64,000 nt of DNA from Fimbriiglobus sp. (lineage in GTDB: Bacteria; Planctomycetota; Planctomycetia; Gemmatales; Gemmataceae), in assembly GCA_022841795.1 (NCBI GenBank), contig JALHQU010000011.1:4863-68862 (forward strand), in the 5' to 3' direction. Below, in pieces: positions 1 to 7,982 of the stretch (position 1 is the first letter of the stretch; each line of letters opens with the position of its first letter). Under the pieces are notes generated by a model that saw only the letters and a list, made by a program, of their open reading frames with translations, searched no databases and was not told where the DNA came from. The position numbers were made by a program, and so were the translations under genes.

Positions 1-47
1 GAGTTGAACACCTCCGGTCGCTCACGCTCCCGGCTCGCCGTCACGAC

Positions 48-2228
48 TCAGAACGGGAAGATGACCTTCTCGTAGAACCACTCCCACACGCCGTGGAACA
101 GCGAGTAGCCGAGGGCGCGGTCGCCGCACACCACGTTCGCCCGCACCTCCGCCCCGGCCTTCTTGAACGCCCGCTGCTCGTCCGGCGACAGCCCGGACAG
201 GTCCACCTGCACGTACGCCTGGACGACCGGCTCGGTCTCGTTGTGGTCGTCCCGGTTGGGCACCGCCTCGATGGCCACGTCGTGCTCGTACATCTTGCCG
301 GCGAACTTCTGCGTCTCGAACCCGCCGAACAGCACGTCCACCGGCAGGTACTTGACCGTCTTGCCGGTGCCCCGCGGGTCCGCCTCGGTCTGGTGCCGGC
401 CGGCGGTGGCGAACGCCTGGTTGACGTGCCCGATGCCCCGCTGCGGGATCTTCAGGTCGATCCGCCACGGGCCGTCGATCGCCCCCAGCCGCACCAGCGG
501 CTCGCTCGCCCGCACCGCCCGCCGCATGATCGTCTCGCGGACGTCCACCCCGGTGATGTTCGCCCACGCCGCCCCGTACTTGCTGTCCAGGGCCGGCGCC
601 TTGGCGACGAAGTACCCCCGCTCCTGCGGGCCGGTGAGCAGGTTGTTCTGGGCGACCAGCGAGTCCATCTGCCCCTTCGCCCCGACCGCCTTCGACTCGG
701 CGTCCACCAGCGACGAGGTGATGCGGATCACCTCGTCCGCCTTGGTGGAGCGGTCCCGCAGGTGCAGGTTGAGCAGGGCGGCGTTCCGGGTGTTCACGTC
801 CACCTGCACGTCCAGCTCGCTCAGCTTGGACGCCATCTCCGGGCTGAACAGCTTGACCACCGGCGCGCCCGGGCGGATGCCCGTCTGCCCCTGGTTGACG
901 AACACCTCCCGCACGTCCCCGCCGTCCATCGGCGGGTACACGTTCACCACCTTCTCCGGCAGGAACTGGCCCTTGGCGGTCATCTTCAGCGGGTACGGCA
1001 CGAACACCATCGCCGCGGCCAGCAGCAGCACCCCCAGAACCGCCAGCAGGGTGTACAGCTTGGCCTTCCCGCCCAGGCCGTCCTGCAGCTTCACCACCGG
1101 CCACCACAGCGGCTTGAACGGGATCCGCTTCAACTCGGCGGCGTTGTACAGGGCGGGGGCGGCGTGCTTGCCCACCACCTCCAGCCGCTCGATCAGCGGG
1201 TCCGTCTGGTCCGGCGGGTTGAACACCTCCATCATCAGCGCCGACCGGGCCGGCTTGTCCGCGTCCTTCTCCCGCTCGTCCCGCACCGGGGCCACCACCA
1301 GCAGCTTCGGCTGGCTCTCGGCCAGGTACGCGTCCAGGGCGTGCAGCACGTCCGGCGGCAGGCTCTCGTCCTTCGTCCCGCGGAACACCAGCTTGTCGTT
1401 GAACTTGAGTACCGCGTTGAACAGGTCCCGCATCCGCCGCACGTGGGTGCTGGCCTTCTCCACCACGTCCGCCCCGCTGACCGCCTCGACTTTCGCCTTG
1501 CTGCCGTGCCGCACGGCCACGCACAGCCGGTCCGCTTCCACCAGCTTCCGCCCCTCGTTCGCCACGTGGTACGCGCACTCGGTCGGGTTCAAGGTGCTGT
1601 GGATGAGCCGGGCGAACGCCTCCAGCTGCACGAACACCTTCTCGCTGCCGGCCGACTGGCGGGTGTTGGCGAAGCTGTGGTACTGGCTGGCGTACCCGGC
1701 CATTTGCAGCGCGTACTGCAGGAACGTCTGGTACATCCGCGGGTCGAACGACGACTCCTGGAACACCTCCAGCAGACCCAGCGACTGCTTCTCCGGGCCG
1801 ACGATGGGGGCGAACAGGGCGTAGTAGTCGGTCAGGTTGGCGGCCGGCACGCTGCCCGGCTCGACCGGCCCGCCGCCGCCCAGCCGCCCCTGCGGCTCGA
1901 GCATCACCGGCCGCGGCGGGGCGGCCTGGAACACCTGCCGCAGCACCTCGTTGTGGCACTGCCGCCCGCCCCGCTTCTCGTCCAGCCCCATCTTGTCCAG
2001 GTTGTGCTGGGCGGCGATCTGCAGGAACCCCTGCGGGGTGCGGAGCCACACCGCCCCGGCCGGGGCGTTGATGCCGAGCAGGGTGCGGGCCAGGAACTTG
2101 TCGTAGAACTCGGCCGGGGCCAGGCTCGACCCGGCCAGCTTGGAGGCGTCTTCGAAGGCGTCGTCGATCTGGCGGGTGGACCGGGTGCGGTCTTGGCGGT
2201 CTTGGGTGTCCGGCGGTCGGTTGCTCAC
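48..2228 (-). CDS. GAF-domain / HlyD-like membrane adaptor protein
   Basis: A 726-residue protein. The N-terminal half (about residues 20-380) resembles GAF-type sensory domains. One hydrophobic helix follows at about 388-411 (LLAVLGVLLLAAAMVF). The C-terminal half looks like a HlyD/periplasmic adaptor of an efflux or secretion system, with barrel-sandwich-like segments around MDGGDVREVFVNQGQ. This suggests a cytoplasmic sensor joined to a periplasmic adaptor arm, but no transporter partner is in view because the gene ends at the window edge. The frame is open much further upstream. I chose the GTG at 2228 because GAGG lies about 8 bases before it and the upstream part is low-complexity Pro/Arg. 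Domain naming is from pattern recognition only. Confidence 0.75.
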   Translation of the reverse strand: MSNRPPDTQDRQDRTRSTRQIDDAFEDASKLAGSSLAPAEFYDKFLARTLLGINAPAGAVWLRTPQGFLQIAAQHNLDKMGLDEKRGGRQCHNEVLRQVFQAAPPRPVMLEPQGRLGGGGPVEPGSVPAANLTDYYALFAPIVGPEKQSLGLLEVFQESSFDPRMYQTFLQYALQMAGYASQYHSFANTRQSAGSEKVFVQLEAFARLIHSTLNPTECAYHVANEGRKLVEADRLCVAVRHGSKAKVEAVSGADVVEKASTHVRRMRDLFNAVLKFNDKLVFRGTKDESLPPDVLHALDAYLAESQPKLLVVAPVRDEREKDADKPARSALMMEVFNPPDQTDPLIERLEVVGKHAAPALYNAAELKRIPFKPLWWPVVKLQDGLGGKAKLYTLLAVLGVLLLAAAMVFVPYPLKMTAKGQFLPEKVVNVYPPMDGGDVREVFVNQGQTGIRPGAPVVKLFSPEMASKLSELDVQVDVNTRNAALLNLHLRDRSTKADEVIRITSSLVDAESKAVGAKGQMDSLVAQNNLLTGPQERGYFVAKAPALDSKYGAAWANITGVDVRETIMRRAVRASEPLVRLGAIDGPWRIDLKIPQRGIGHVNQAFATAGRHQTEADPRGTGKTVKYLPVDVLFGGFETQKFAGKMYEHDVAIEAVPNRDDHNETEPVVQAYVQVDLSGLSPDEQRAFKKAGAEVRANVVCGDRALGYSLFHGVWEWFYEKVIFPF

Positions 2229-2618
2229 GGCGGACCTCGCGGGGTGGGGCCGGTCCGAACGGCGTCGGCCGGCGGCAATGGTACTGTGGGGGTGCCGCCG
2301 CGGACAGGCCGGGCGCGGGCGGCGGGGTTTGCGTAGCTCTTTCCCGGCACGGCGGTTGCGCGGAACCGGCGGGTCGGGACGAGGGGGCCAAAGCGGAGGT
2401 GCGAACGGACCTCCTGTCATCCTATGGCGTTTCGTTTCCTTAACGTGACGCGATTCGGCGGAATTTACAAGCCCGAATCCGGGATTCCTGCCACCCGAGA
2501 CTATAGTGCGCCGTTCGGGAGAAGGCGGACGAGGGTGAACCGGCGGCATCTCTCTAACGCTGTTTCTTCCGGCCGAATGGGAATGATTCCGGAAAGGGGT
2601 CCCCCCACCCGGCCGGAA
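2229..2618. other. Intergenic region without a gene
   Basis: No convincing gene in 390 bases; the open frames here are GC-bias shadows. It holds a small inverted repeat GGAGGT/ACCTCC near 2395-2414. Another, GATTCCGG/CCGGAATC (2585-2620), brackets the stop codon of the DUF1653 gene and may form a weak terminator, but no T-tract follows. The promoter of the adaptor gene is presumably in the AT-richer stretch near 2420-2480. Confidence 0.5.
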
Positions 2619-2855
2619 TCAATGAGAGCCGGTCGGGGTCTCGCTAACGAACGTGAACCGCGGCACCGTCTGCCCGTCGCGGGTGACGGTCTCGGTGAAC
2701 ATGTCCAACGGGCGGACCCACAGCCCGCCGTCGCCGTAAAGGGGGCGGTACACCACCAGCGGCTCGTGCGTCTCCGAGTGCCGGGCGACGCCGATCACCT
2801 CGTACTCGTTCCCCTTGAAGTGCCGGTACCGGCCGGGGCGGAGGGGTTCGGACAC
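2619..2855 (-). CDS. DUF1653 domain protein
   Basis: A 78-residue protein that matches the DUF1653 family closely. It has the typical opening PGRYRHFKGNEYEVIGVARH, then ETHEPLVVYRPLYG and GLWVRPLDMF. The family is small, cytoplasmic and of unknown function. Start is a GTG at 2855 with a strong AGGTGAG ribosome site just upstream. It is divergent from the methyltransferase gene at 3048; the roughly 190 bases between them contain a long palindrome and both promoters. Confidence 0.88.
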   Translation of the reverse strand: MSEPLRPGRYRHFKGNEYEVIGVARHSETHEPLVVYRPLYGDGGLWVRPLDMFTETVTRDGQTVPRFTFVSETPTGSH

Positions 2856-2927
2856 AGCTCACCTCCGGTTCGCGGGCTGGTGGAAGGATAGCCGACGGCC
2901 GGGGTGGTGTCTGCGTTCGCCCGACTC

Positions 2928-2990
2928 TTGTTCGCCCGACGCGCCAGCGAGGGGTTCCACGCACCCCTCGCTGGCGCGTCGGGCGAACAA
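2928..2990. repeat. Palindromic element, family A
   Basis: Two perfect 28-base inverted arms (2928-2955 and 2963-2990) around a 7-base loop. There is no T-tract, and it lies between two divergent promoters, so it is not a terminator. A partial duplication of the arm start (TTCGCCCGAC) lies just before it at about 2916-2925. Total length is 63 bases, as for the element inside the sulfatase-like gene. Confidence 0.9.
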
Positions 2991-3047
2991 AGCAGGGCAT
3001 TCCCCCCGGCGGTCGGTTATACTGCCCCGGTCCCGGAGGGGTTCGTC

Positions 3048-4577
3048 ATGACCGAGCCGTTCGCCTACGACGTGGTCGAGTACCCGTCGGCCGGGCTGCC
3101 GCAGATGCACCCGGCGCACCTGTTCGCCGTCGCCCACATGTTCGGGTGCGACCCGGCGCCGGTCGAGACGTGCCGCTACCTCGAACTCGGGTGCGGGGAC
3201 GGCACCCACCTGATCGCGTGCGCGATGGGGCTGCCGAACGCCACCTTCGTCGGCGTCGATCTGTCCGCCGAGGCGGTCGGCCGCGGGCGGAAGCTGGCCA
3301 CCGAACTCGGCGTGACGAACGTGGAGTTGCTGGCGGCGGACGTGACCGTATGGCAGCCGCCGGCCGGCGGGTTCGACTACGCCTGCGCGCACGGGCTGTA
3401 CTCGTGGGTGCCGACCGCGGTCCGCGACGCGGTGATGGCGGTGTTCGGCGCGGCCCTGCCCCCGCACGGCATCGGGTACGTCAGCTACAACGCCTACCCC
3501 GGCTGCTACATTCGGCGGATGGTGTGGGAGGTGATGCGGCACCACACCGCGAACACGCACGACCCGGCGCGGAAGGTCCGCGAGGCCACCGACCTGCTCA
3601 AGTTCCTGCTCCCCGGCCTGCCGGCCGCCGACCGCGAGCCGCCGGTCGAGGCGTACGCCCACGAGATGACCCACCTGCTCAGCCAGAAGCGGCCGGCGGT
3701 GCTGTACCACGACGACCTGTCGGCGGTGAACGAGCCGGTGTACTTCCACCAGTTCGCCGCGCACGCCGGGCGGCACGGGCTGCGGTTCGTGGCCGAGGCC
3801 GAGGCGGAGATGACCAGCACCCGCGGGTTCCCGCCGGTGATCACCGGGGTGCTGGAGGGCATGGCGGCGAAGGACGTGCTGCAGAAGGAGCAGTACCTGG
3901 ACTTCCTGCGGCTGCGGCGGTTCCGGCAGACGCTCGTGGCGAAGGACGGCCGCCCGCCGGCCGCCCGTCCGGACGAAACCCGCGTGACCGCCCTGGCCGC
4001 CAGCGGGCCGACGAGTGTTGAGGGCGACACCGCCGACCTGCACTCGCCCGCCGTCCTCACCTTCCGCCGCTCGGACGCCATGGTGCAGGTGGACCTGCCG
4101 GCGGTGAAGGCGGTGCTGCTGACGCTGGCCGAGCGGGCGCCGCAGCGGCTGACGTTCGACGAGCTGCTGGCGGCGGCGGCGACGCGGCTCGGCCAGGCCG
4201 GGCCGACGGCGGACGACCACGCCCGGCTGTGCGGCATCCTGACCGAGGCGTGGATGGTCGGGGTGATCGCCCTGCACGGGCACATCCCGCGGCACCTGAA
4301 CCGGGTGAGCGAGCGGCCGGCGGCGTGCCCGTTCGCCCGCGCCCGCTGTCGAGCCGGCGGGGCGATCACCACCCGCCTGTTCAAAGGCCAGTCGTTCGAC
4401 GACGCGCCCATCCGCCGGCTGCTGGAACTGCTCGACGGCACCCGCACGCTGGACGAGCTGGTGGCGGGGGTGGCCGACGCCTTCCCGCCGGACGAGCGGC
4501 CGGACCCGGCGAAGCTGCGGGCGGACGTGGACGAGCGGTTGCGGCTGATGGCCCGCGACGGGCTATTGGTCGGGTGA
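3048..4577 (+). CDS. SAM-dependent methyltransferase with regulatory domain
   Basis: A 509-residue protein. The class I methyltransferase motif LELGCGDGTHL lies at about residues 45-55, with an acidic motif II region (FVGVDLSAEAV) after it. The middle (about 200-300) resembles the methyltransferase regulatory domain found in planctomycete and proteobacterial homologues (HEMTHLLS, HDDLSAVNEPVYF). The C-terminal third is a winged-helix-like region that ends ARDGLLVG. Substrate is unknown. The ATG at 3048 was chosen over upstream codons because CGGAGGGG lies 7 bases before it. The gene converges on the sulfatase-like gene and overlaps its end by 15 bases. Confidence 0.85.
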   Translation: MTEPFAYDVVEYPSAGLPQMHPAHLFAVAHMFGCDPAPVETCRYLELGCGDGTHLIACAMGLPNATFVGVDLSAEAVGRGRKLATELGVTNVELLAADVTVWQPPAGGFDYACAHGLYSWVPTAVRDAVMAVFGAALPPHGIGYVSYNAYPGCYIRRMVWEVMRHHTANTHDPARKVREATDLLKFLLPGLPAADREPPVEAYAHEMTHLLSQKRPAVLYHDDLSAVNEPVYFHQFAAHAGRHGLRFVAEAEAEMTSTRGFPPVITGVLEGMAAKDVLQKEQYLDFLRLRRFRQTLVAKDGRPPAARPDETRVTALAASGPTSVEGDTADLHSPAVLTFRRSDAMVQVDLPAVKAVLLTLAERAPQRLTFDELLAAAATRLGQAGPTADDHARLCGILTEAWMVGVIALHGHIPRHLNRVSERPAACPFARARCRAGGAITTRLFKGQSFDDAPIRRLLELLDGTRTLDELVAGVADAFPPDERPDPAKLRADVDERLRLMARDGLLVG

Positions 4578-5711
4578 CGCGCCCAACCGCGCCCGCAGTT
4601 CCCGCTCCATCTCGTCGGCCAATTCCAAGTTCGGCTGCCGCACGTCGTTCAGCTCCCACCGATCGTCCGGCTTCTCGAACAACTGCGGCGCCCGCGGCTC
4701 GTCGTCGGAGTCGGTGAGCGGCAGCAGCAGGGCGTGGGTGTCGGTGCGGAGGGATGCTTCGCGGTGGCCGGCGATTTCGGCGAGGGACACCACCCCCTCT
4801 TCGCCGCGACCTCCGGGAGCGGTGGTAACTTGGCCGCTCCCGGAGGTCGCGGTGAAGAGGAGGCTCTCCTCCGTACTCATCCCCCACACCCGCTGTCCGG
4901 CCCCGACCGCGTCCGGCCGCCGCACGATCAGCGGCACGTGAACGAACTCCTCGTGCAGCCACGGGCGGTGCGGGCCGACGATGCCGTGTTCGCCCAGCGG
5001 GTAGCCGAAGTCGGAGGTGAACGCCCAGGTGGCGGTGCGGTCGAACCCGCGGTCGCGGAACAGGTCGAACACCCATTCCAGGTCGGCGTCGAACGCGGAC
5101 ACGGCGGCGGCGAAGCTGCGGTGCAGCAACTCCCACGACGCCGTGTCGTCGCGGTCGAACCAGCCGACCGGCGGGTCGGCCCACGCGGTCAGCGGCTCGG
5201 CTTCCTCCTCCGCGTCGTCGGTCAGGTCTTCGCAGTACACCTCGAACAACTCGGGCGGGATGTGCCACGGCGGGAGCAGGCGGTCCGTCTCGATCCACAG
5301 CAGCCAGTCCGGGCGGTCCGACAGTCGGTCGAGCACCCCCGGCAGCACCCGGTGCAGGGCCGAGTACGGGGACGGGTCGGCCGGGTGCGGGCGGGCGTCG
5401 AACACTTCGGCGAAGTGTGCGTAGTAATCGGGTGGGGCGTCGAACGCCGGGCGGGTGGCGCGAATCAGGGTGGCCGACTCTCTCCGAGAGTCGGTGCCGA
5501 ATTCCGACTCTCGGAGAGAGTCGGCCACCCGATCCAACCCCCACCACCCTCGCCTTGCTCCCAGCGGGTCCGGGCGGGTGGCGTAGTGGCGGTCGTACAC
5601 CACCCCCTCGGCCGCCAGCCGGTCCAGGGTGGGGGTGGCGACCCACTCGTTCCCGTACGGGCCGAGGACCCCGACCGGGCAGCCGTGGGCGGCGATGACG
5701 ATGGTGCGCAT
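4563..5711 (-). CDS. Sulfatase-like (alkaline phosphatase superfamily) protein carrying two in-frame palindromes
   Basis: A 382-residue protein. The N-terminus (TPTLDRLAAEGVVYDRHYATRPD) and the segment TSDFGYPLGEHGIVGPHRPW, then EFVHVPLIVRRPD, are typical of arylsulfatase-like proteins. Two features argue against normal catalysis. No C/S-x-P-x-R formylglycine motif is visible, and the usual metal-binding Asp-His of the C-terminal motif reads Asp-Phe. Two palindromic elements lie inside the reading frame, at about residues 61-82 and 284-305, without breaking it. Both seem to fall in surface loops. It may be a non-catalytic member or one with changed substrate. Confidence 0.78.
   Translation of the reverse strand: MRTIVIAAHGCPVGVLGPYGNEWVATPTLDRLAAEGVVYDRHYATRPDPLGARRGWWGLDRVADSLRESEFGTDSRRESATLIRATRPAFDAPPDYYAHFAEVFDARPHPADPSPYSALHRVLPGVLDRLSDRPDWLLWIETDRLLPPWHIPPELFEVYCEDLTDDAEEEAEPLTAWADPPVGWFDRDDTASWELLHRSFAAAVSAFDADLEWVFDLFRDRGFDRTATWAFTSDFGYPLGEHGIVGPHRPWLHEEFVHVPLIVRRPDAVGAGQRVWGMSTEESLLFTATSGSGQVTTAPGGRGEEGVVSLAEIAGHREASLRTDTHALLLPLTDSDDEPRAPQLFEKPDDRWELNDVRQPNLELADEMERELRARLGASPDQ
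4796..4860. repeat. Palindromic element, family B, inside a gene
   Basis: Arms 4796-4822 and 4834-4860 (27 bases, one mismatch). It is translated in frame in the sulfatase-like gene (about residues 284-305). It shares the core CTTCGCCGCGACC..CGGGAGCGG with the intergenic element at 14283-14349. Confidence 0.88.
5468..5530. repeat. Palindromic element, family C, inside a gene
   Basis: Two perfect 27-base arms (5468-5494, 5504-5530) around 9 bases; total 63 bases, or 21 codons. Each arm contains its own hairpin, CCGACTCTC and GAGAGTCGG around TCC. A relative lies between genes at 26227-26282. Translated in frame in the sulfatase-like gene next to the region where the active-site motif is expected. 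Confidence 0.92.
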
Positions 5712-5749
5712 GGTGGACGGATTGTAGACCCGGCCGGCGGGTTCGGCTC

Positions 5750-5940
5750 AATAAGTAGTAGGCACACTCCGTGTGCCGTTCTTGTCCGCTCCAATAAGTA
5801 GTAGGCACACTCCGCGTGCCGTTCTTGTCCGCTCCGGGTGAACCCGGCCCGCCAGGGCCGTGGGTGTATGACCGACACCCCCTCCCCGGCGGTCGGGGTT
5901 CACAAAGACAACGGCACACGGAGTGTGCCTACTACTTACA
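5750..5940. repeat. Nested palindromic composite, family D outside, family E/D' inside
   Basis: A 43-base unit starting AATAAGTAGTAGGCACAC occurs twice in tandem (5750-5792, 5793-5835). The inverted copy of its first part lies at 5910-5937 (28 bases, perfect against 5753-5780). Between them sits a second element bounded by GTGAACCCGG and GGGGTTCAC. It fills the gap between the sulfatase-like gene and the ABC permease gene. The same outer family recurs at 11342-11487. Confidence 0.88.
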
Positions 5941-5988
5941 GCGGCGTAAGTTATCCCGATTCCCCCGACCTCCGACCGGGAGCGTGGC

Positions 5989-7800
5989 GTGCTGGGTCCG
6001 ATCTTCGTGCGGGAGCTGACCACCGTCCCGCGGGCCAAGAGCCACTACGCCGCCCGCGCCGCCCTGATCGGCCTGCTCGCCGTCCTCGGCGTCACCGTCT
6101 GGCAAGCGACGGTCGGGTTCGACCGCGACCCCGAGCTGGGCGAGACCGCCCGGTTCGGCCGGCTGCTGTTCCAACTGTCGGTGTACGTCGAGCTGGTGCT
6201 GCTGGTGTTCTTCGCGGCGCTGTCGGCGGCCAGCGCGGTGTCGCAGGAGAAGGACCGCCGCACGTTCATCCTGCTCCTGCTGACGGACATGCGGGACTAC
6301 GAGATCGTCCTCGGCAAGCTGGTCGGCGCGCTGCTGCCCATCACCTCGCTGCTGCTGGTCAGCGTGCCGGTGCTGTCCCTATACCTGCTGCTCGGCGGGG
6401 TGGACCCGTGGCAGGTGGTGCAGGCGGGGGTGGTGCTGCTGAGCACGGCGTTCGCCGCCGGGTCGCTCGGCGGGCTGGTCGCCCTGTGGCGGGAGCGGAC
6501 GTTCGAGGCGCTCGCCCTGTCGGTGCTGTTCCTGGTGCTGTACCTGTGCCTGACGCAAGCCCTGGCGGTGGTCGCCCCCCGCGAGGTGCAGGCGTGGTTC
6601 GACCCGTGGTGGGCGATGGACGCGGTGCTCAACCCGCGGTACGCCGCCGCCGTCCCCGCCCCGTACGTGTACGGGCTGGTGATGGTCGGGTGGAGCGTGC
6701 TGGCGAACGCCGTCGGCATGTGGAAGCTGCGGCGGTGGAACCCGAGCGGCGAGCCGGTGATGCAGCGGGAGGGGCCGGACGCCGACCCGGAGGCGAACAT
6801 GACCCCGGACCAGGTGAAGGAGTTCCGGTCGAAGGCGCACGCAGCGCCGGGGGCGGCCCGCGAGGTGTGGGCGAACCCGGTGCTGTGGCGGGAGATCAAG
6901 ACGCTCGCTTACGGCCGCCGCCCGGTGCTCATCAAGCTGGCGTTCGGCATCGTGCTGGCCATGATCCTGTACTTCGCCGTGACCACCCTGCACCAGCCGG
7001 CCGGCCGGCCGGCGTTCGCCGCCGCCTACGGGCTGGTGCCGCTGGCGGTGGTGTGCATGCTGCTCGTCGCCTCGCAGTCCGTCACCAGCATCACCTCCGA
7101 GCGGGACGGCGGGGCGCTGGACGTGCTGCTGGTGACGGACATCTCCCCGCGGGAGTTCGTGTTCGGCAAGCTGCTCGGGGTGGTGTGGAACACGAAGGAG
7201 TTCCTCATCCCCCCGCTGCTGCTGGCGGTCTACTACGGGGTGGCCGGGGCGCTGGCGAAGACGGACCCGGCGGCCGGCACCGGCGAGGTGATCGGCACCA
7301 ACCTGCTGGCCATGCTCACGGTGGTGGGCGGGCTGGGGCTGCTGTTCGCGTTCGTCATGGCGCTCGGGCTGCACGTCGCCCTGCGGGTGGTGAACAGCCG
7401 GCTGGCCATCGTGAACACCCTGGGCACGGTGTTTTTCCTGAGCGTGGGCACGCTCATCGCCATCTACCTGATCGTCATCAACGGCGGCAGCTTCGGCAAC
7501 CAGTGGCTCAGCTTCATCGGCTTCCTGGTGCTGGGCATCGGCGGGCTGTGGTGGGTGCTGACGGGCAACCGCCCGTCGCCGGCGCTGTCCTTGGCGGCGG
7601 TCGCCTGCCCGCTGGCCATGTTCTACGTGGTCACCATCGTCATCATCGCCAAGCCGGGGTCGGACGAGTCGGCCAACCCGGTGCTGCCGTTCTTCGCCCT
7701 GGGCACGGCGTTCGGGTTCAGCGTGTGGGCCATGCTGTTCCCGCTCGTCACCGAGTTCGACGTGGCCCTCGGCCGCACCACCGCGGCGAACGAGGAGTAA
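5989..7800 (+). CDS. ABC-2 type transporter permease
   Basis: A 603-residue integral membrane protein with about twelve hydrophobic segments. They fall in two similar halves separated by a hydrophilic linker at about residues 245-305. The halves share the ABC-2 permease signature of early cytoplasmic stretches such as QEKDRRTFILLLLTDM and SERDGGALDVLLVTDI, each followed by a (V/F)LGKL-like helix start. This argues for a duplicated permease. Start is GTG at 5989, with GGGAG about 7 bases before it. No ATPase gene is adjacent, so the partner must be elsewhere. Confidence 0.85.
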   Translation: MLGPIFVRELTTVPRAKSHYAARAALIGLLAVLGVTVWQATVGFDRDPELGETARFGRLLFQLSVYVELVLLVFFAALSAASAVSQEKDRRTFILLLLTDMRDYEIVLGKLVGALLPITSLLLVSVPVLSLYLLLGGVDPWQVVQAGVVLLSTAFAAGSLGGLVALWRERTFEALALSVLFLVLYLCLTQALAVVAPREVQAWFDPWWAMDAVLNPRYAAAVPAPYVYGLVMVGWSVLANAVGMWKLRRWNPSGEPVMQREGPDADPEANMTPDQVKEFRSKAHAAPGAAREVWANPVLWREIKTLAYGRRPVLIKLAFGIVLAMILYFAVTTLHQPAGRPAFAAAYGLVPLAVVCMLLVASQSVTSITSERDGGALDVLLVTDISPREFVFGKLLGVVWNTKEFLIPPLLLAVYYGVAGALAKTDPAAGTGEVIGTNLLAMLTVVGGLGLLFAFVMALGLHVALRVVNSRLAIVNTLGTVFFLSVGTLIAIYLIVINGGSFGNQWLSFIGFLVLGIGGLWWVLTGNRPSPALSLAAVACPLAMFYVVTIVIIAKPGSDESANPVLPFFALGTAFGFSVWAMLFPLVTEFDVALGRTTAANEE

Positions 7801-7805
7801 CGCGG

Positions 7806-7855
7806 GGCGCGAAGCCGCGTGCGGCTCATCGCCAAGCCGCACGCGGCTTCGCGCC
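7806..7855. repeat. Palindrome after the permease gene
   Basis: Perfect 21-base arms (7806-7826, 7835-7855) around 8 bases, starting six bases after the permease stop. It could act as a hairpin terminator, but no T-run follows, and it resembles the other palindromic elements of this chromosome. Confidence 0.8.
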
Positions 7856-7982
7856 TCCCGGCAGTTGTGAGAAACGCACTTCGTTCTGGACTCCGTTCTA
7901 CCGCCGCTTACGTTAGTGTTCACCGTTCGTGTCGGGGTGCCCGGCCGACGGCGGTTCGTTTCCCACCCCAGGAGCCACCTCC

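Noticed and set aside
93-2336. Long plus-strand frames opposite the adaptor gene, and similar long shadows throughout
   Set aside because: In this GC-rich DNA, antisense frames stay open by codon bias; they have Arg/Pro/Ala-rich nonsense composition and no ribosome sites.
5750-5940. CRISPR array
   Set aside because: Only two direct copies with no spacers and a palindromic arrangement; no cas genes (the Cas4-like domain is part of a helicase fusion).
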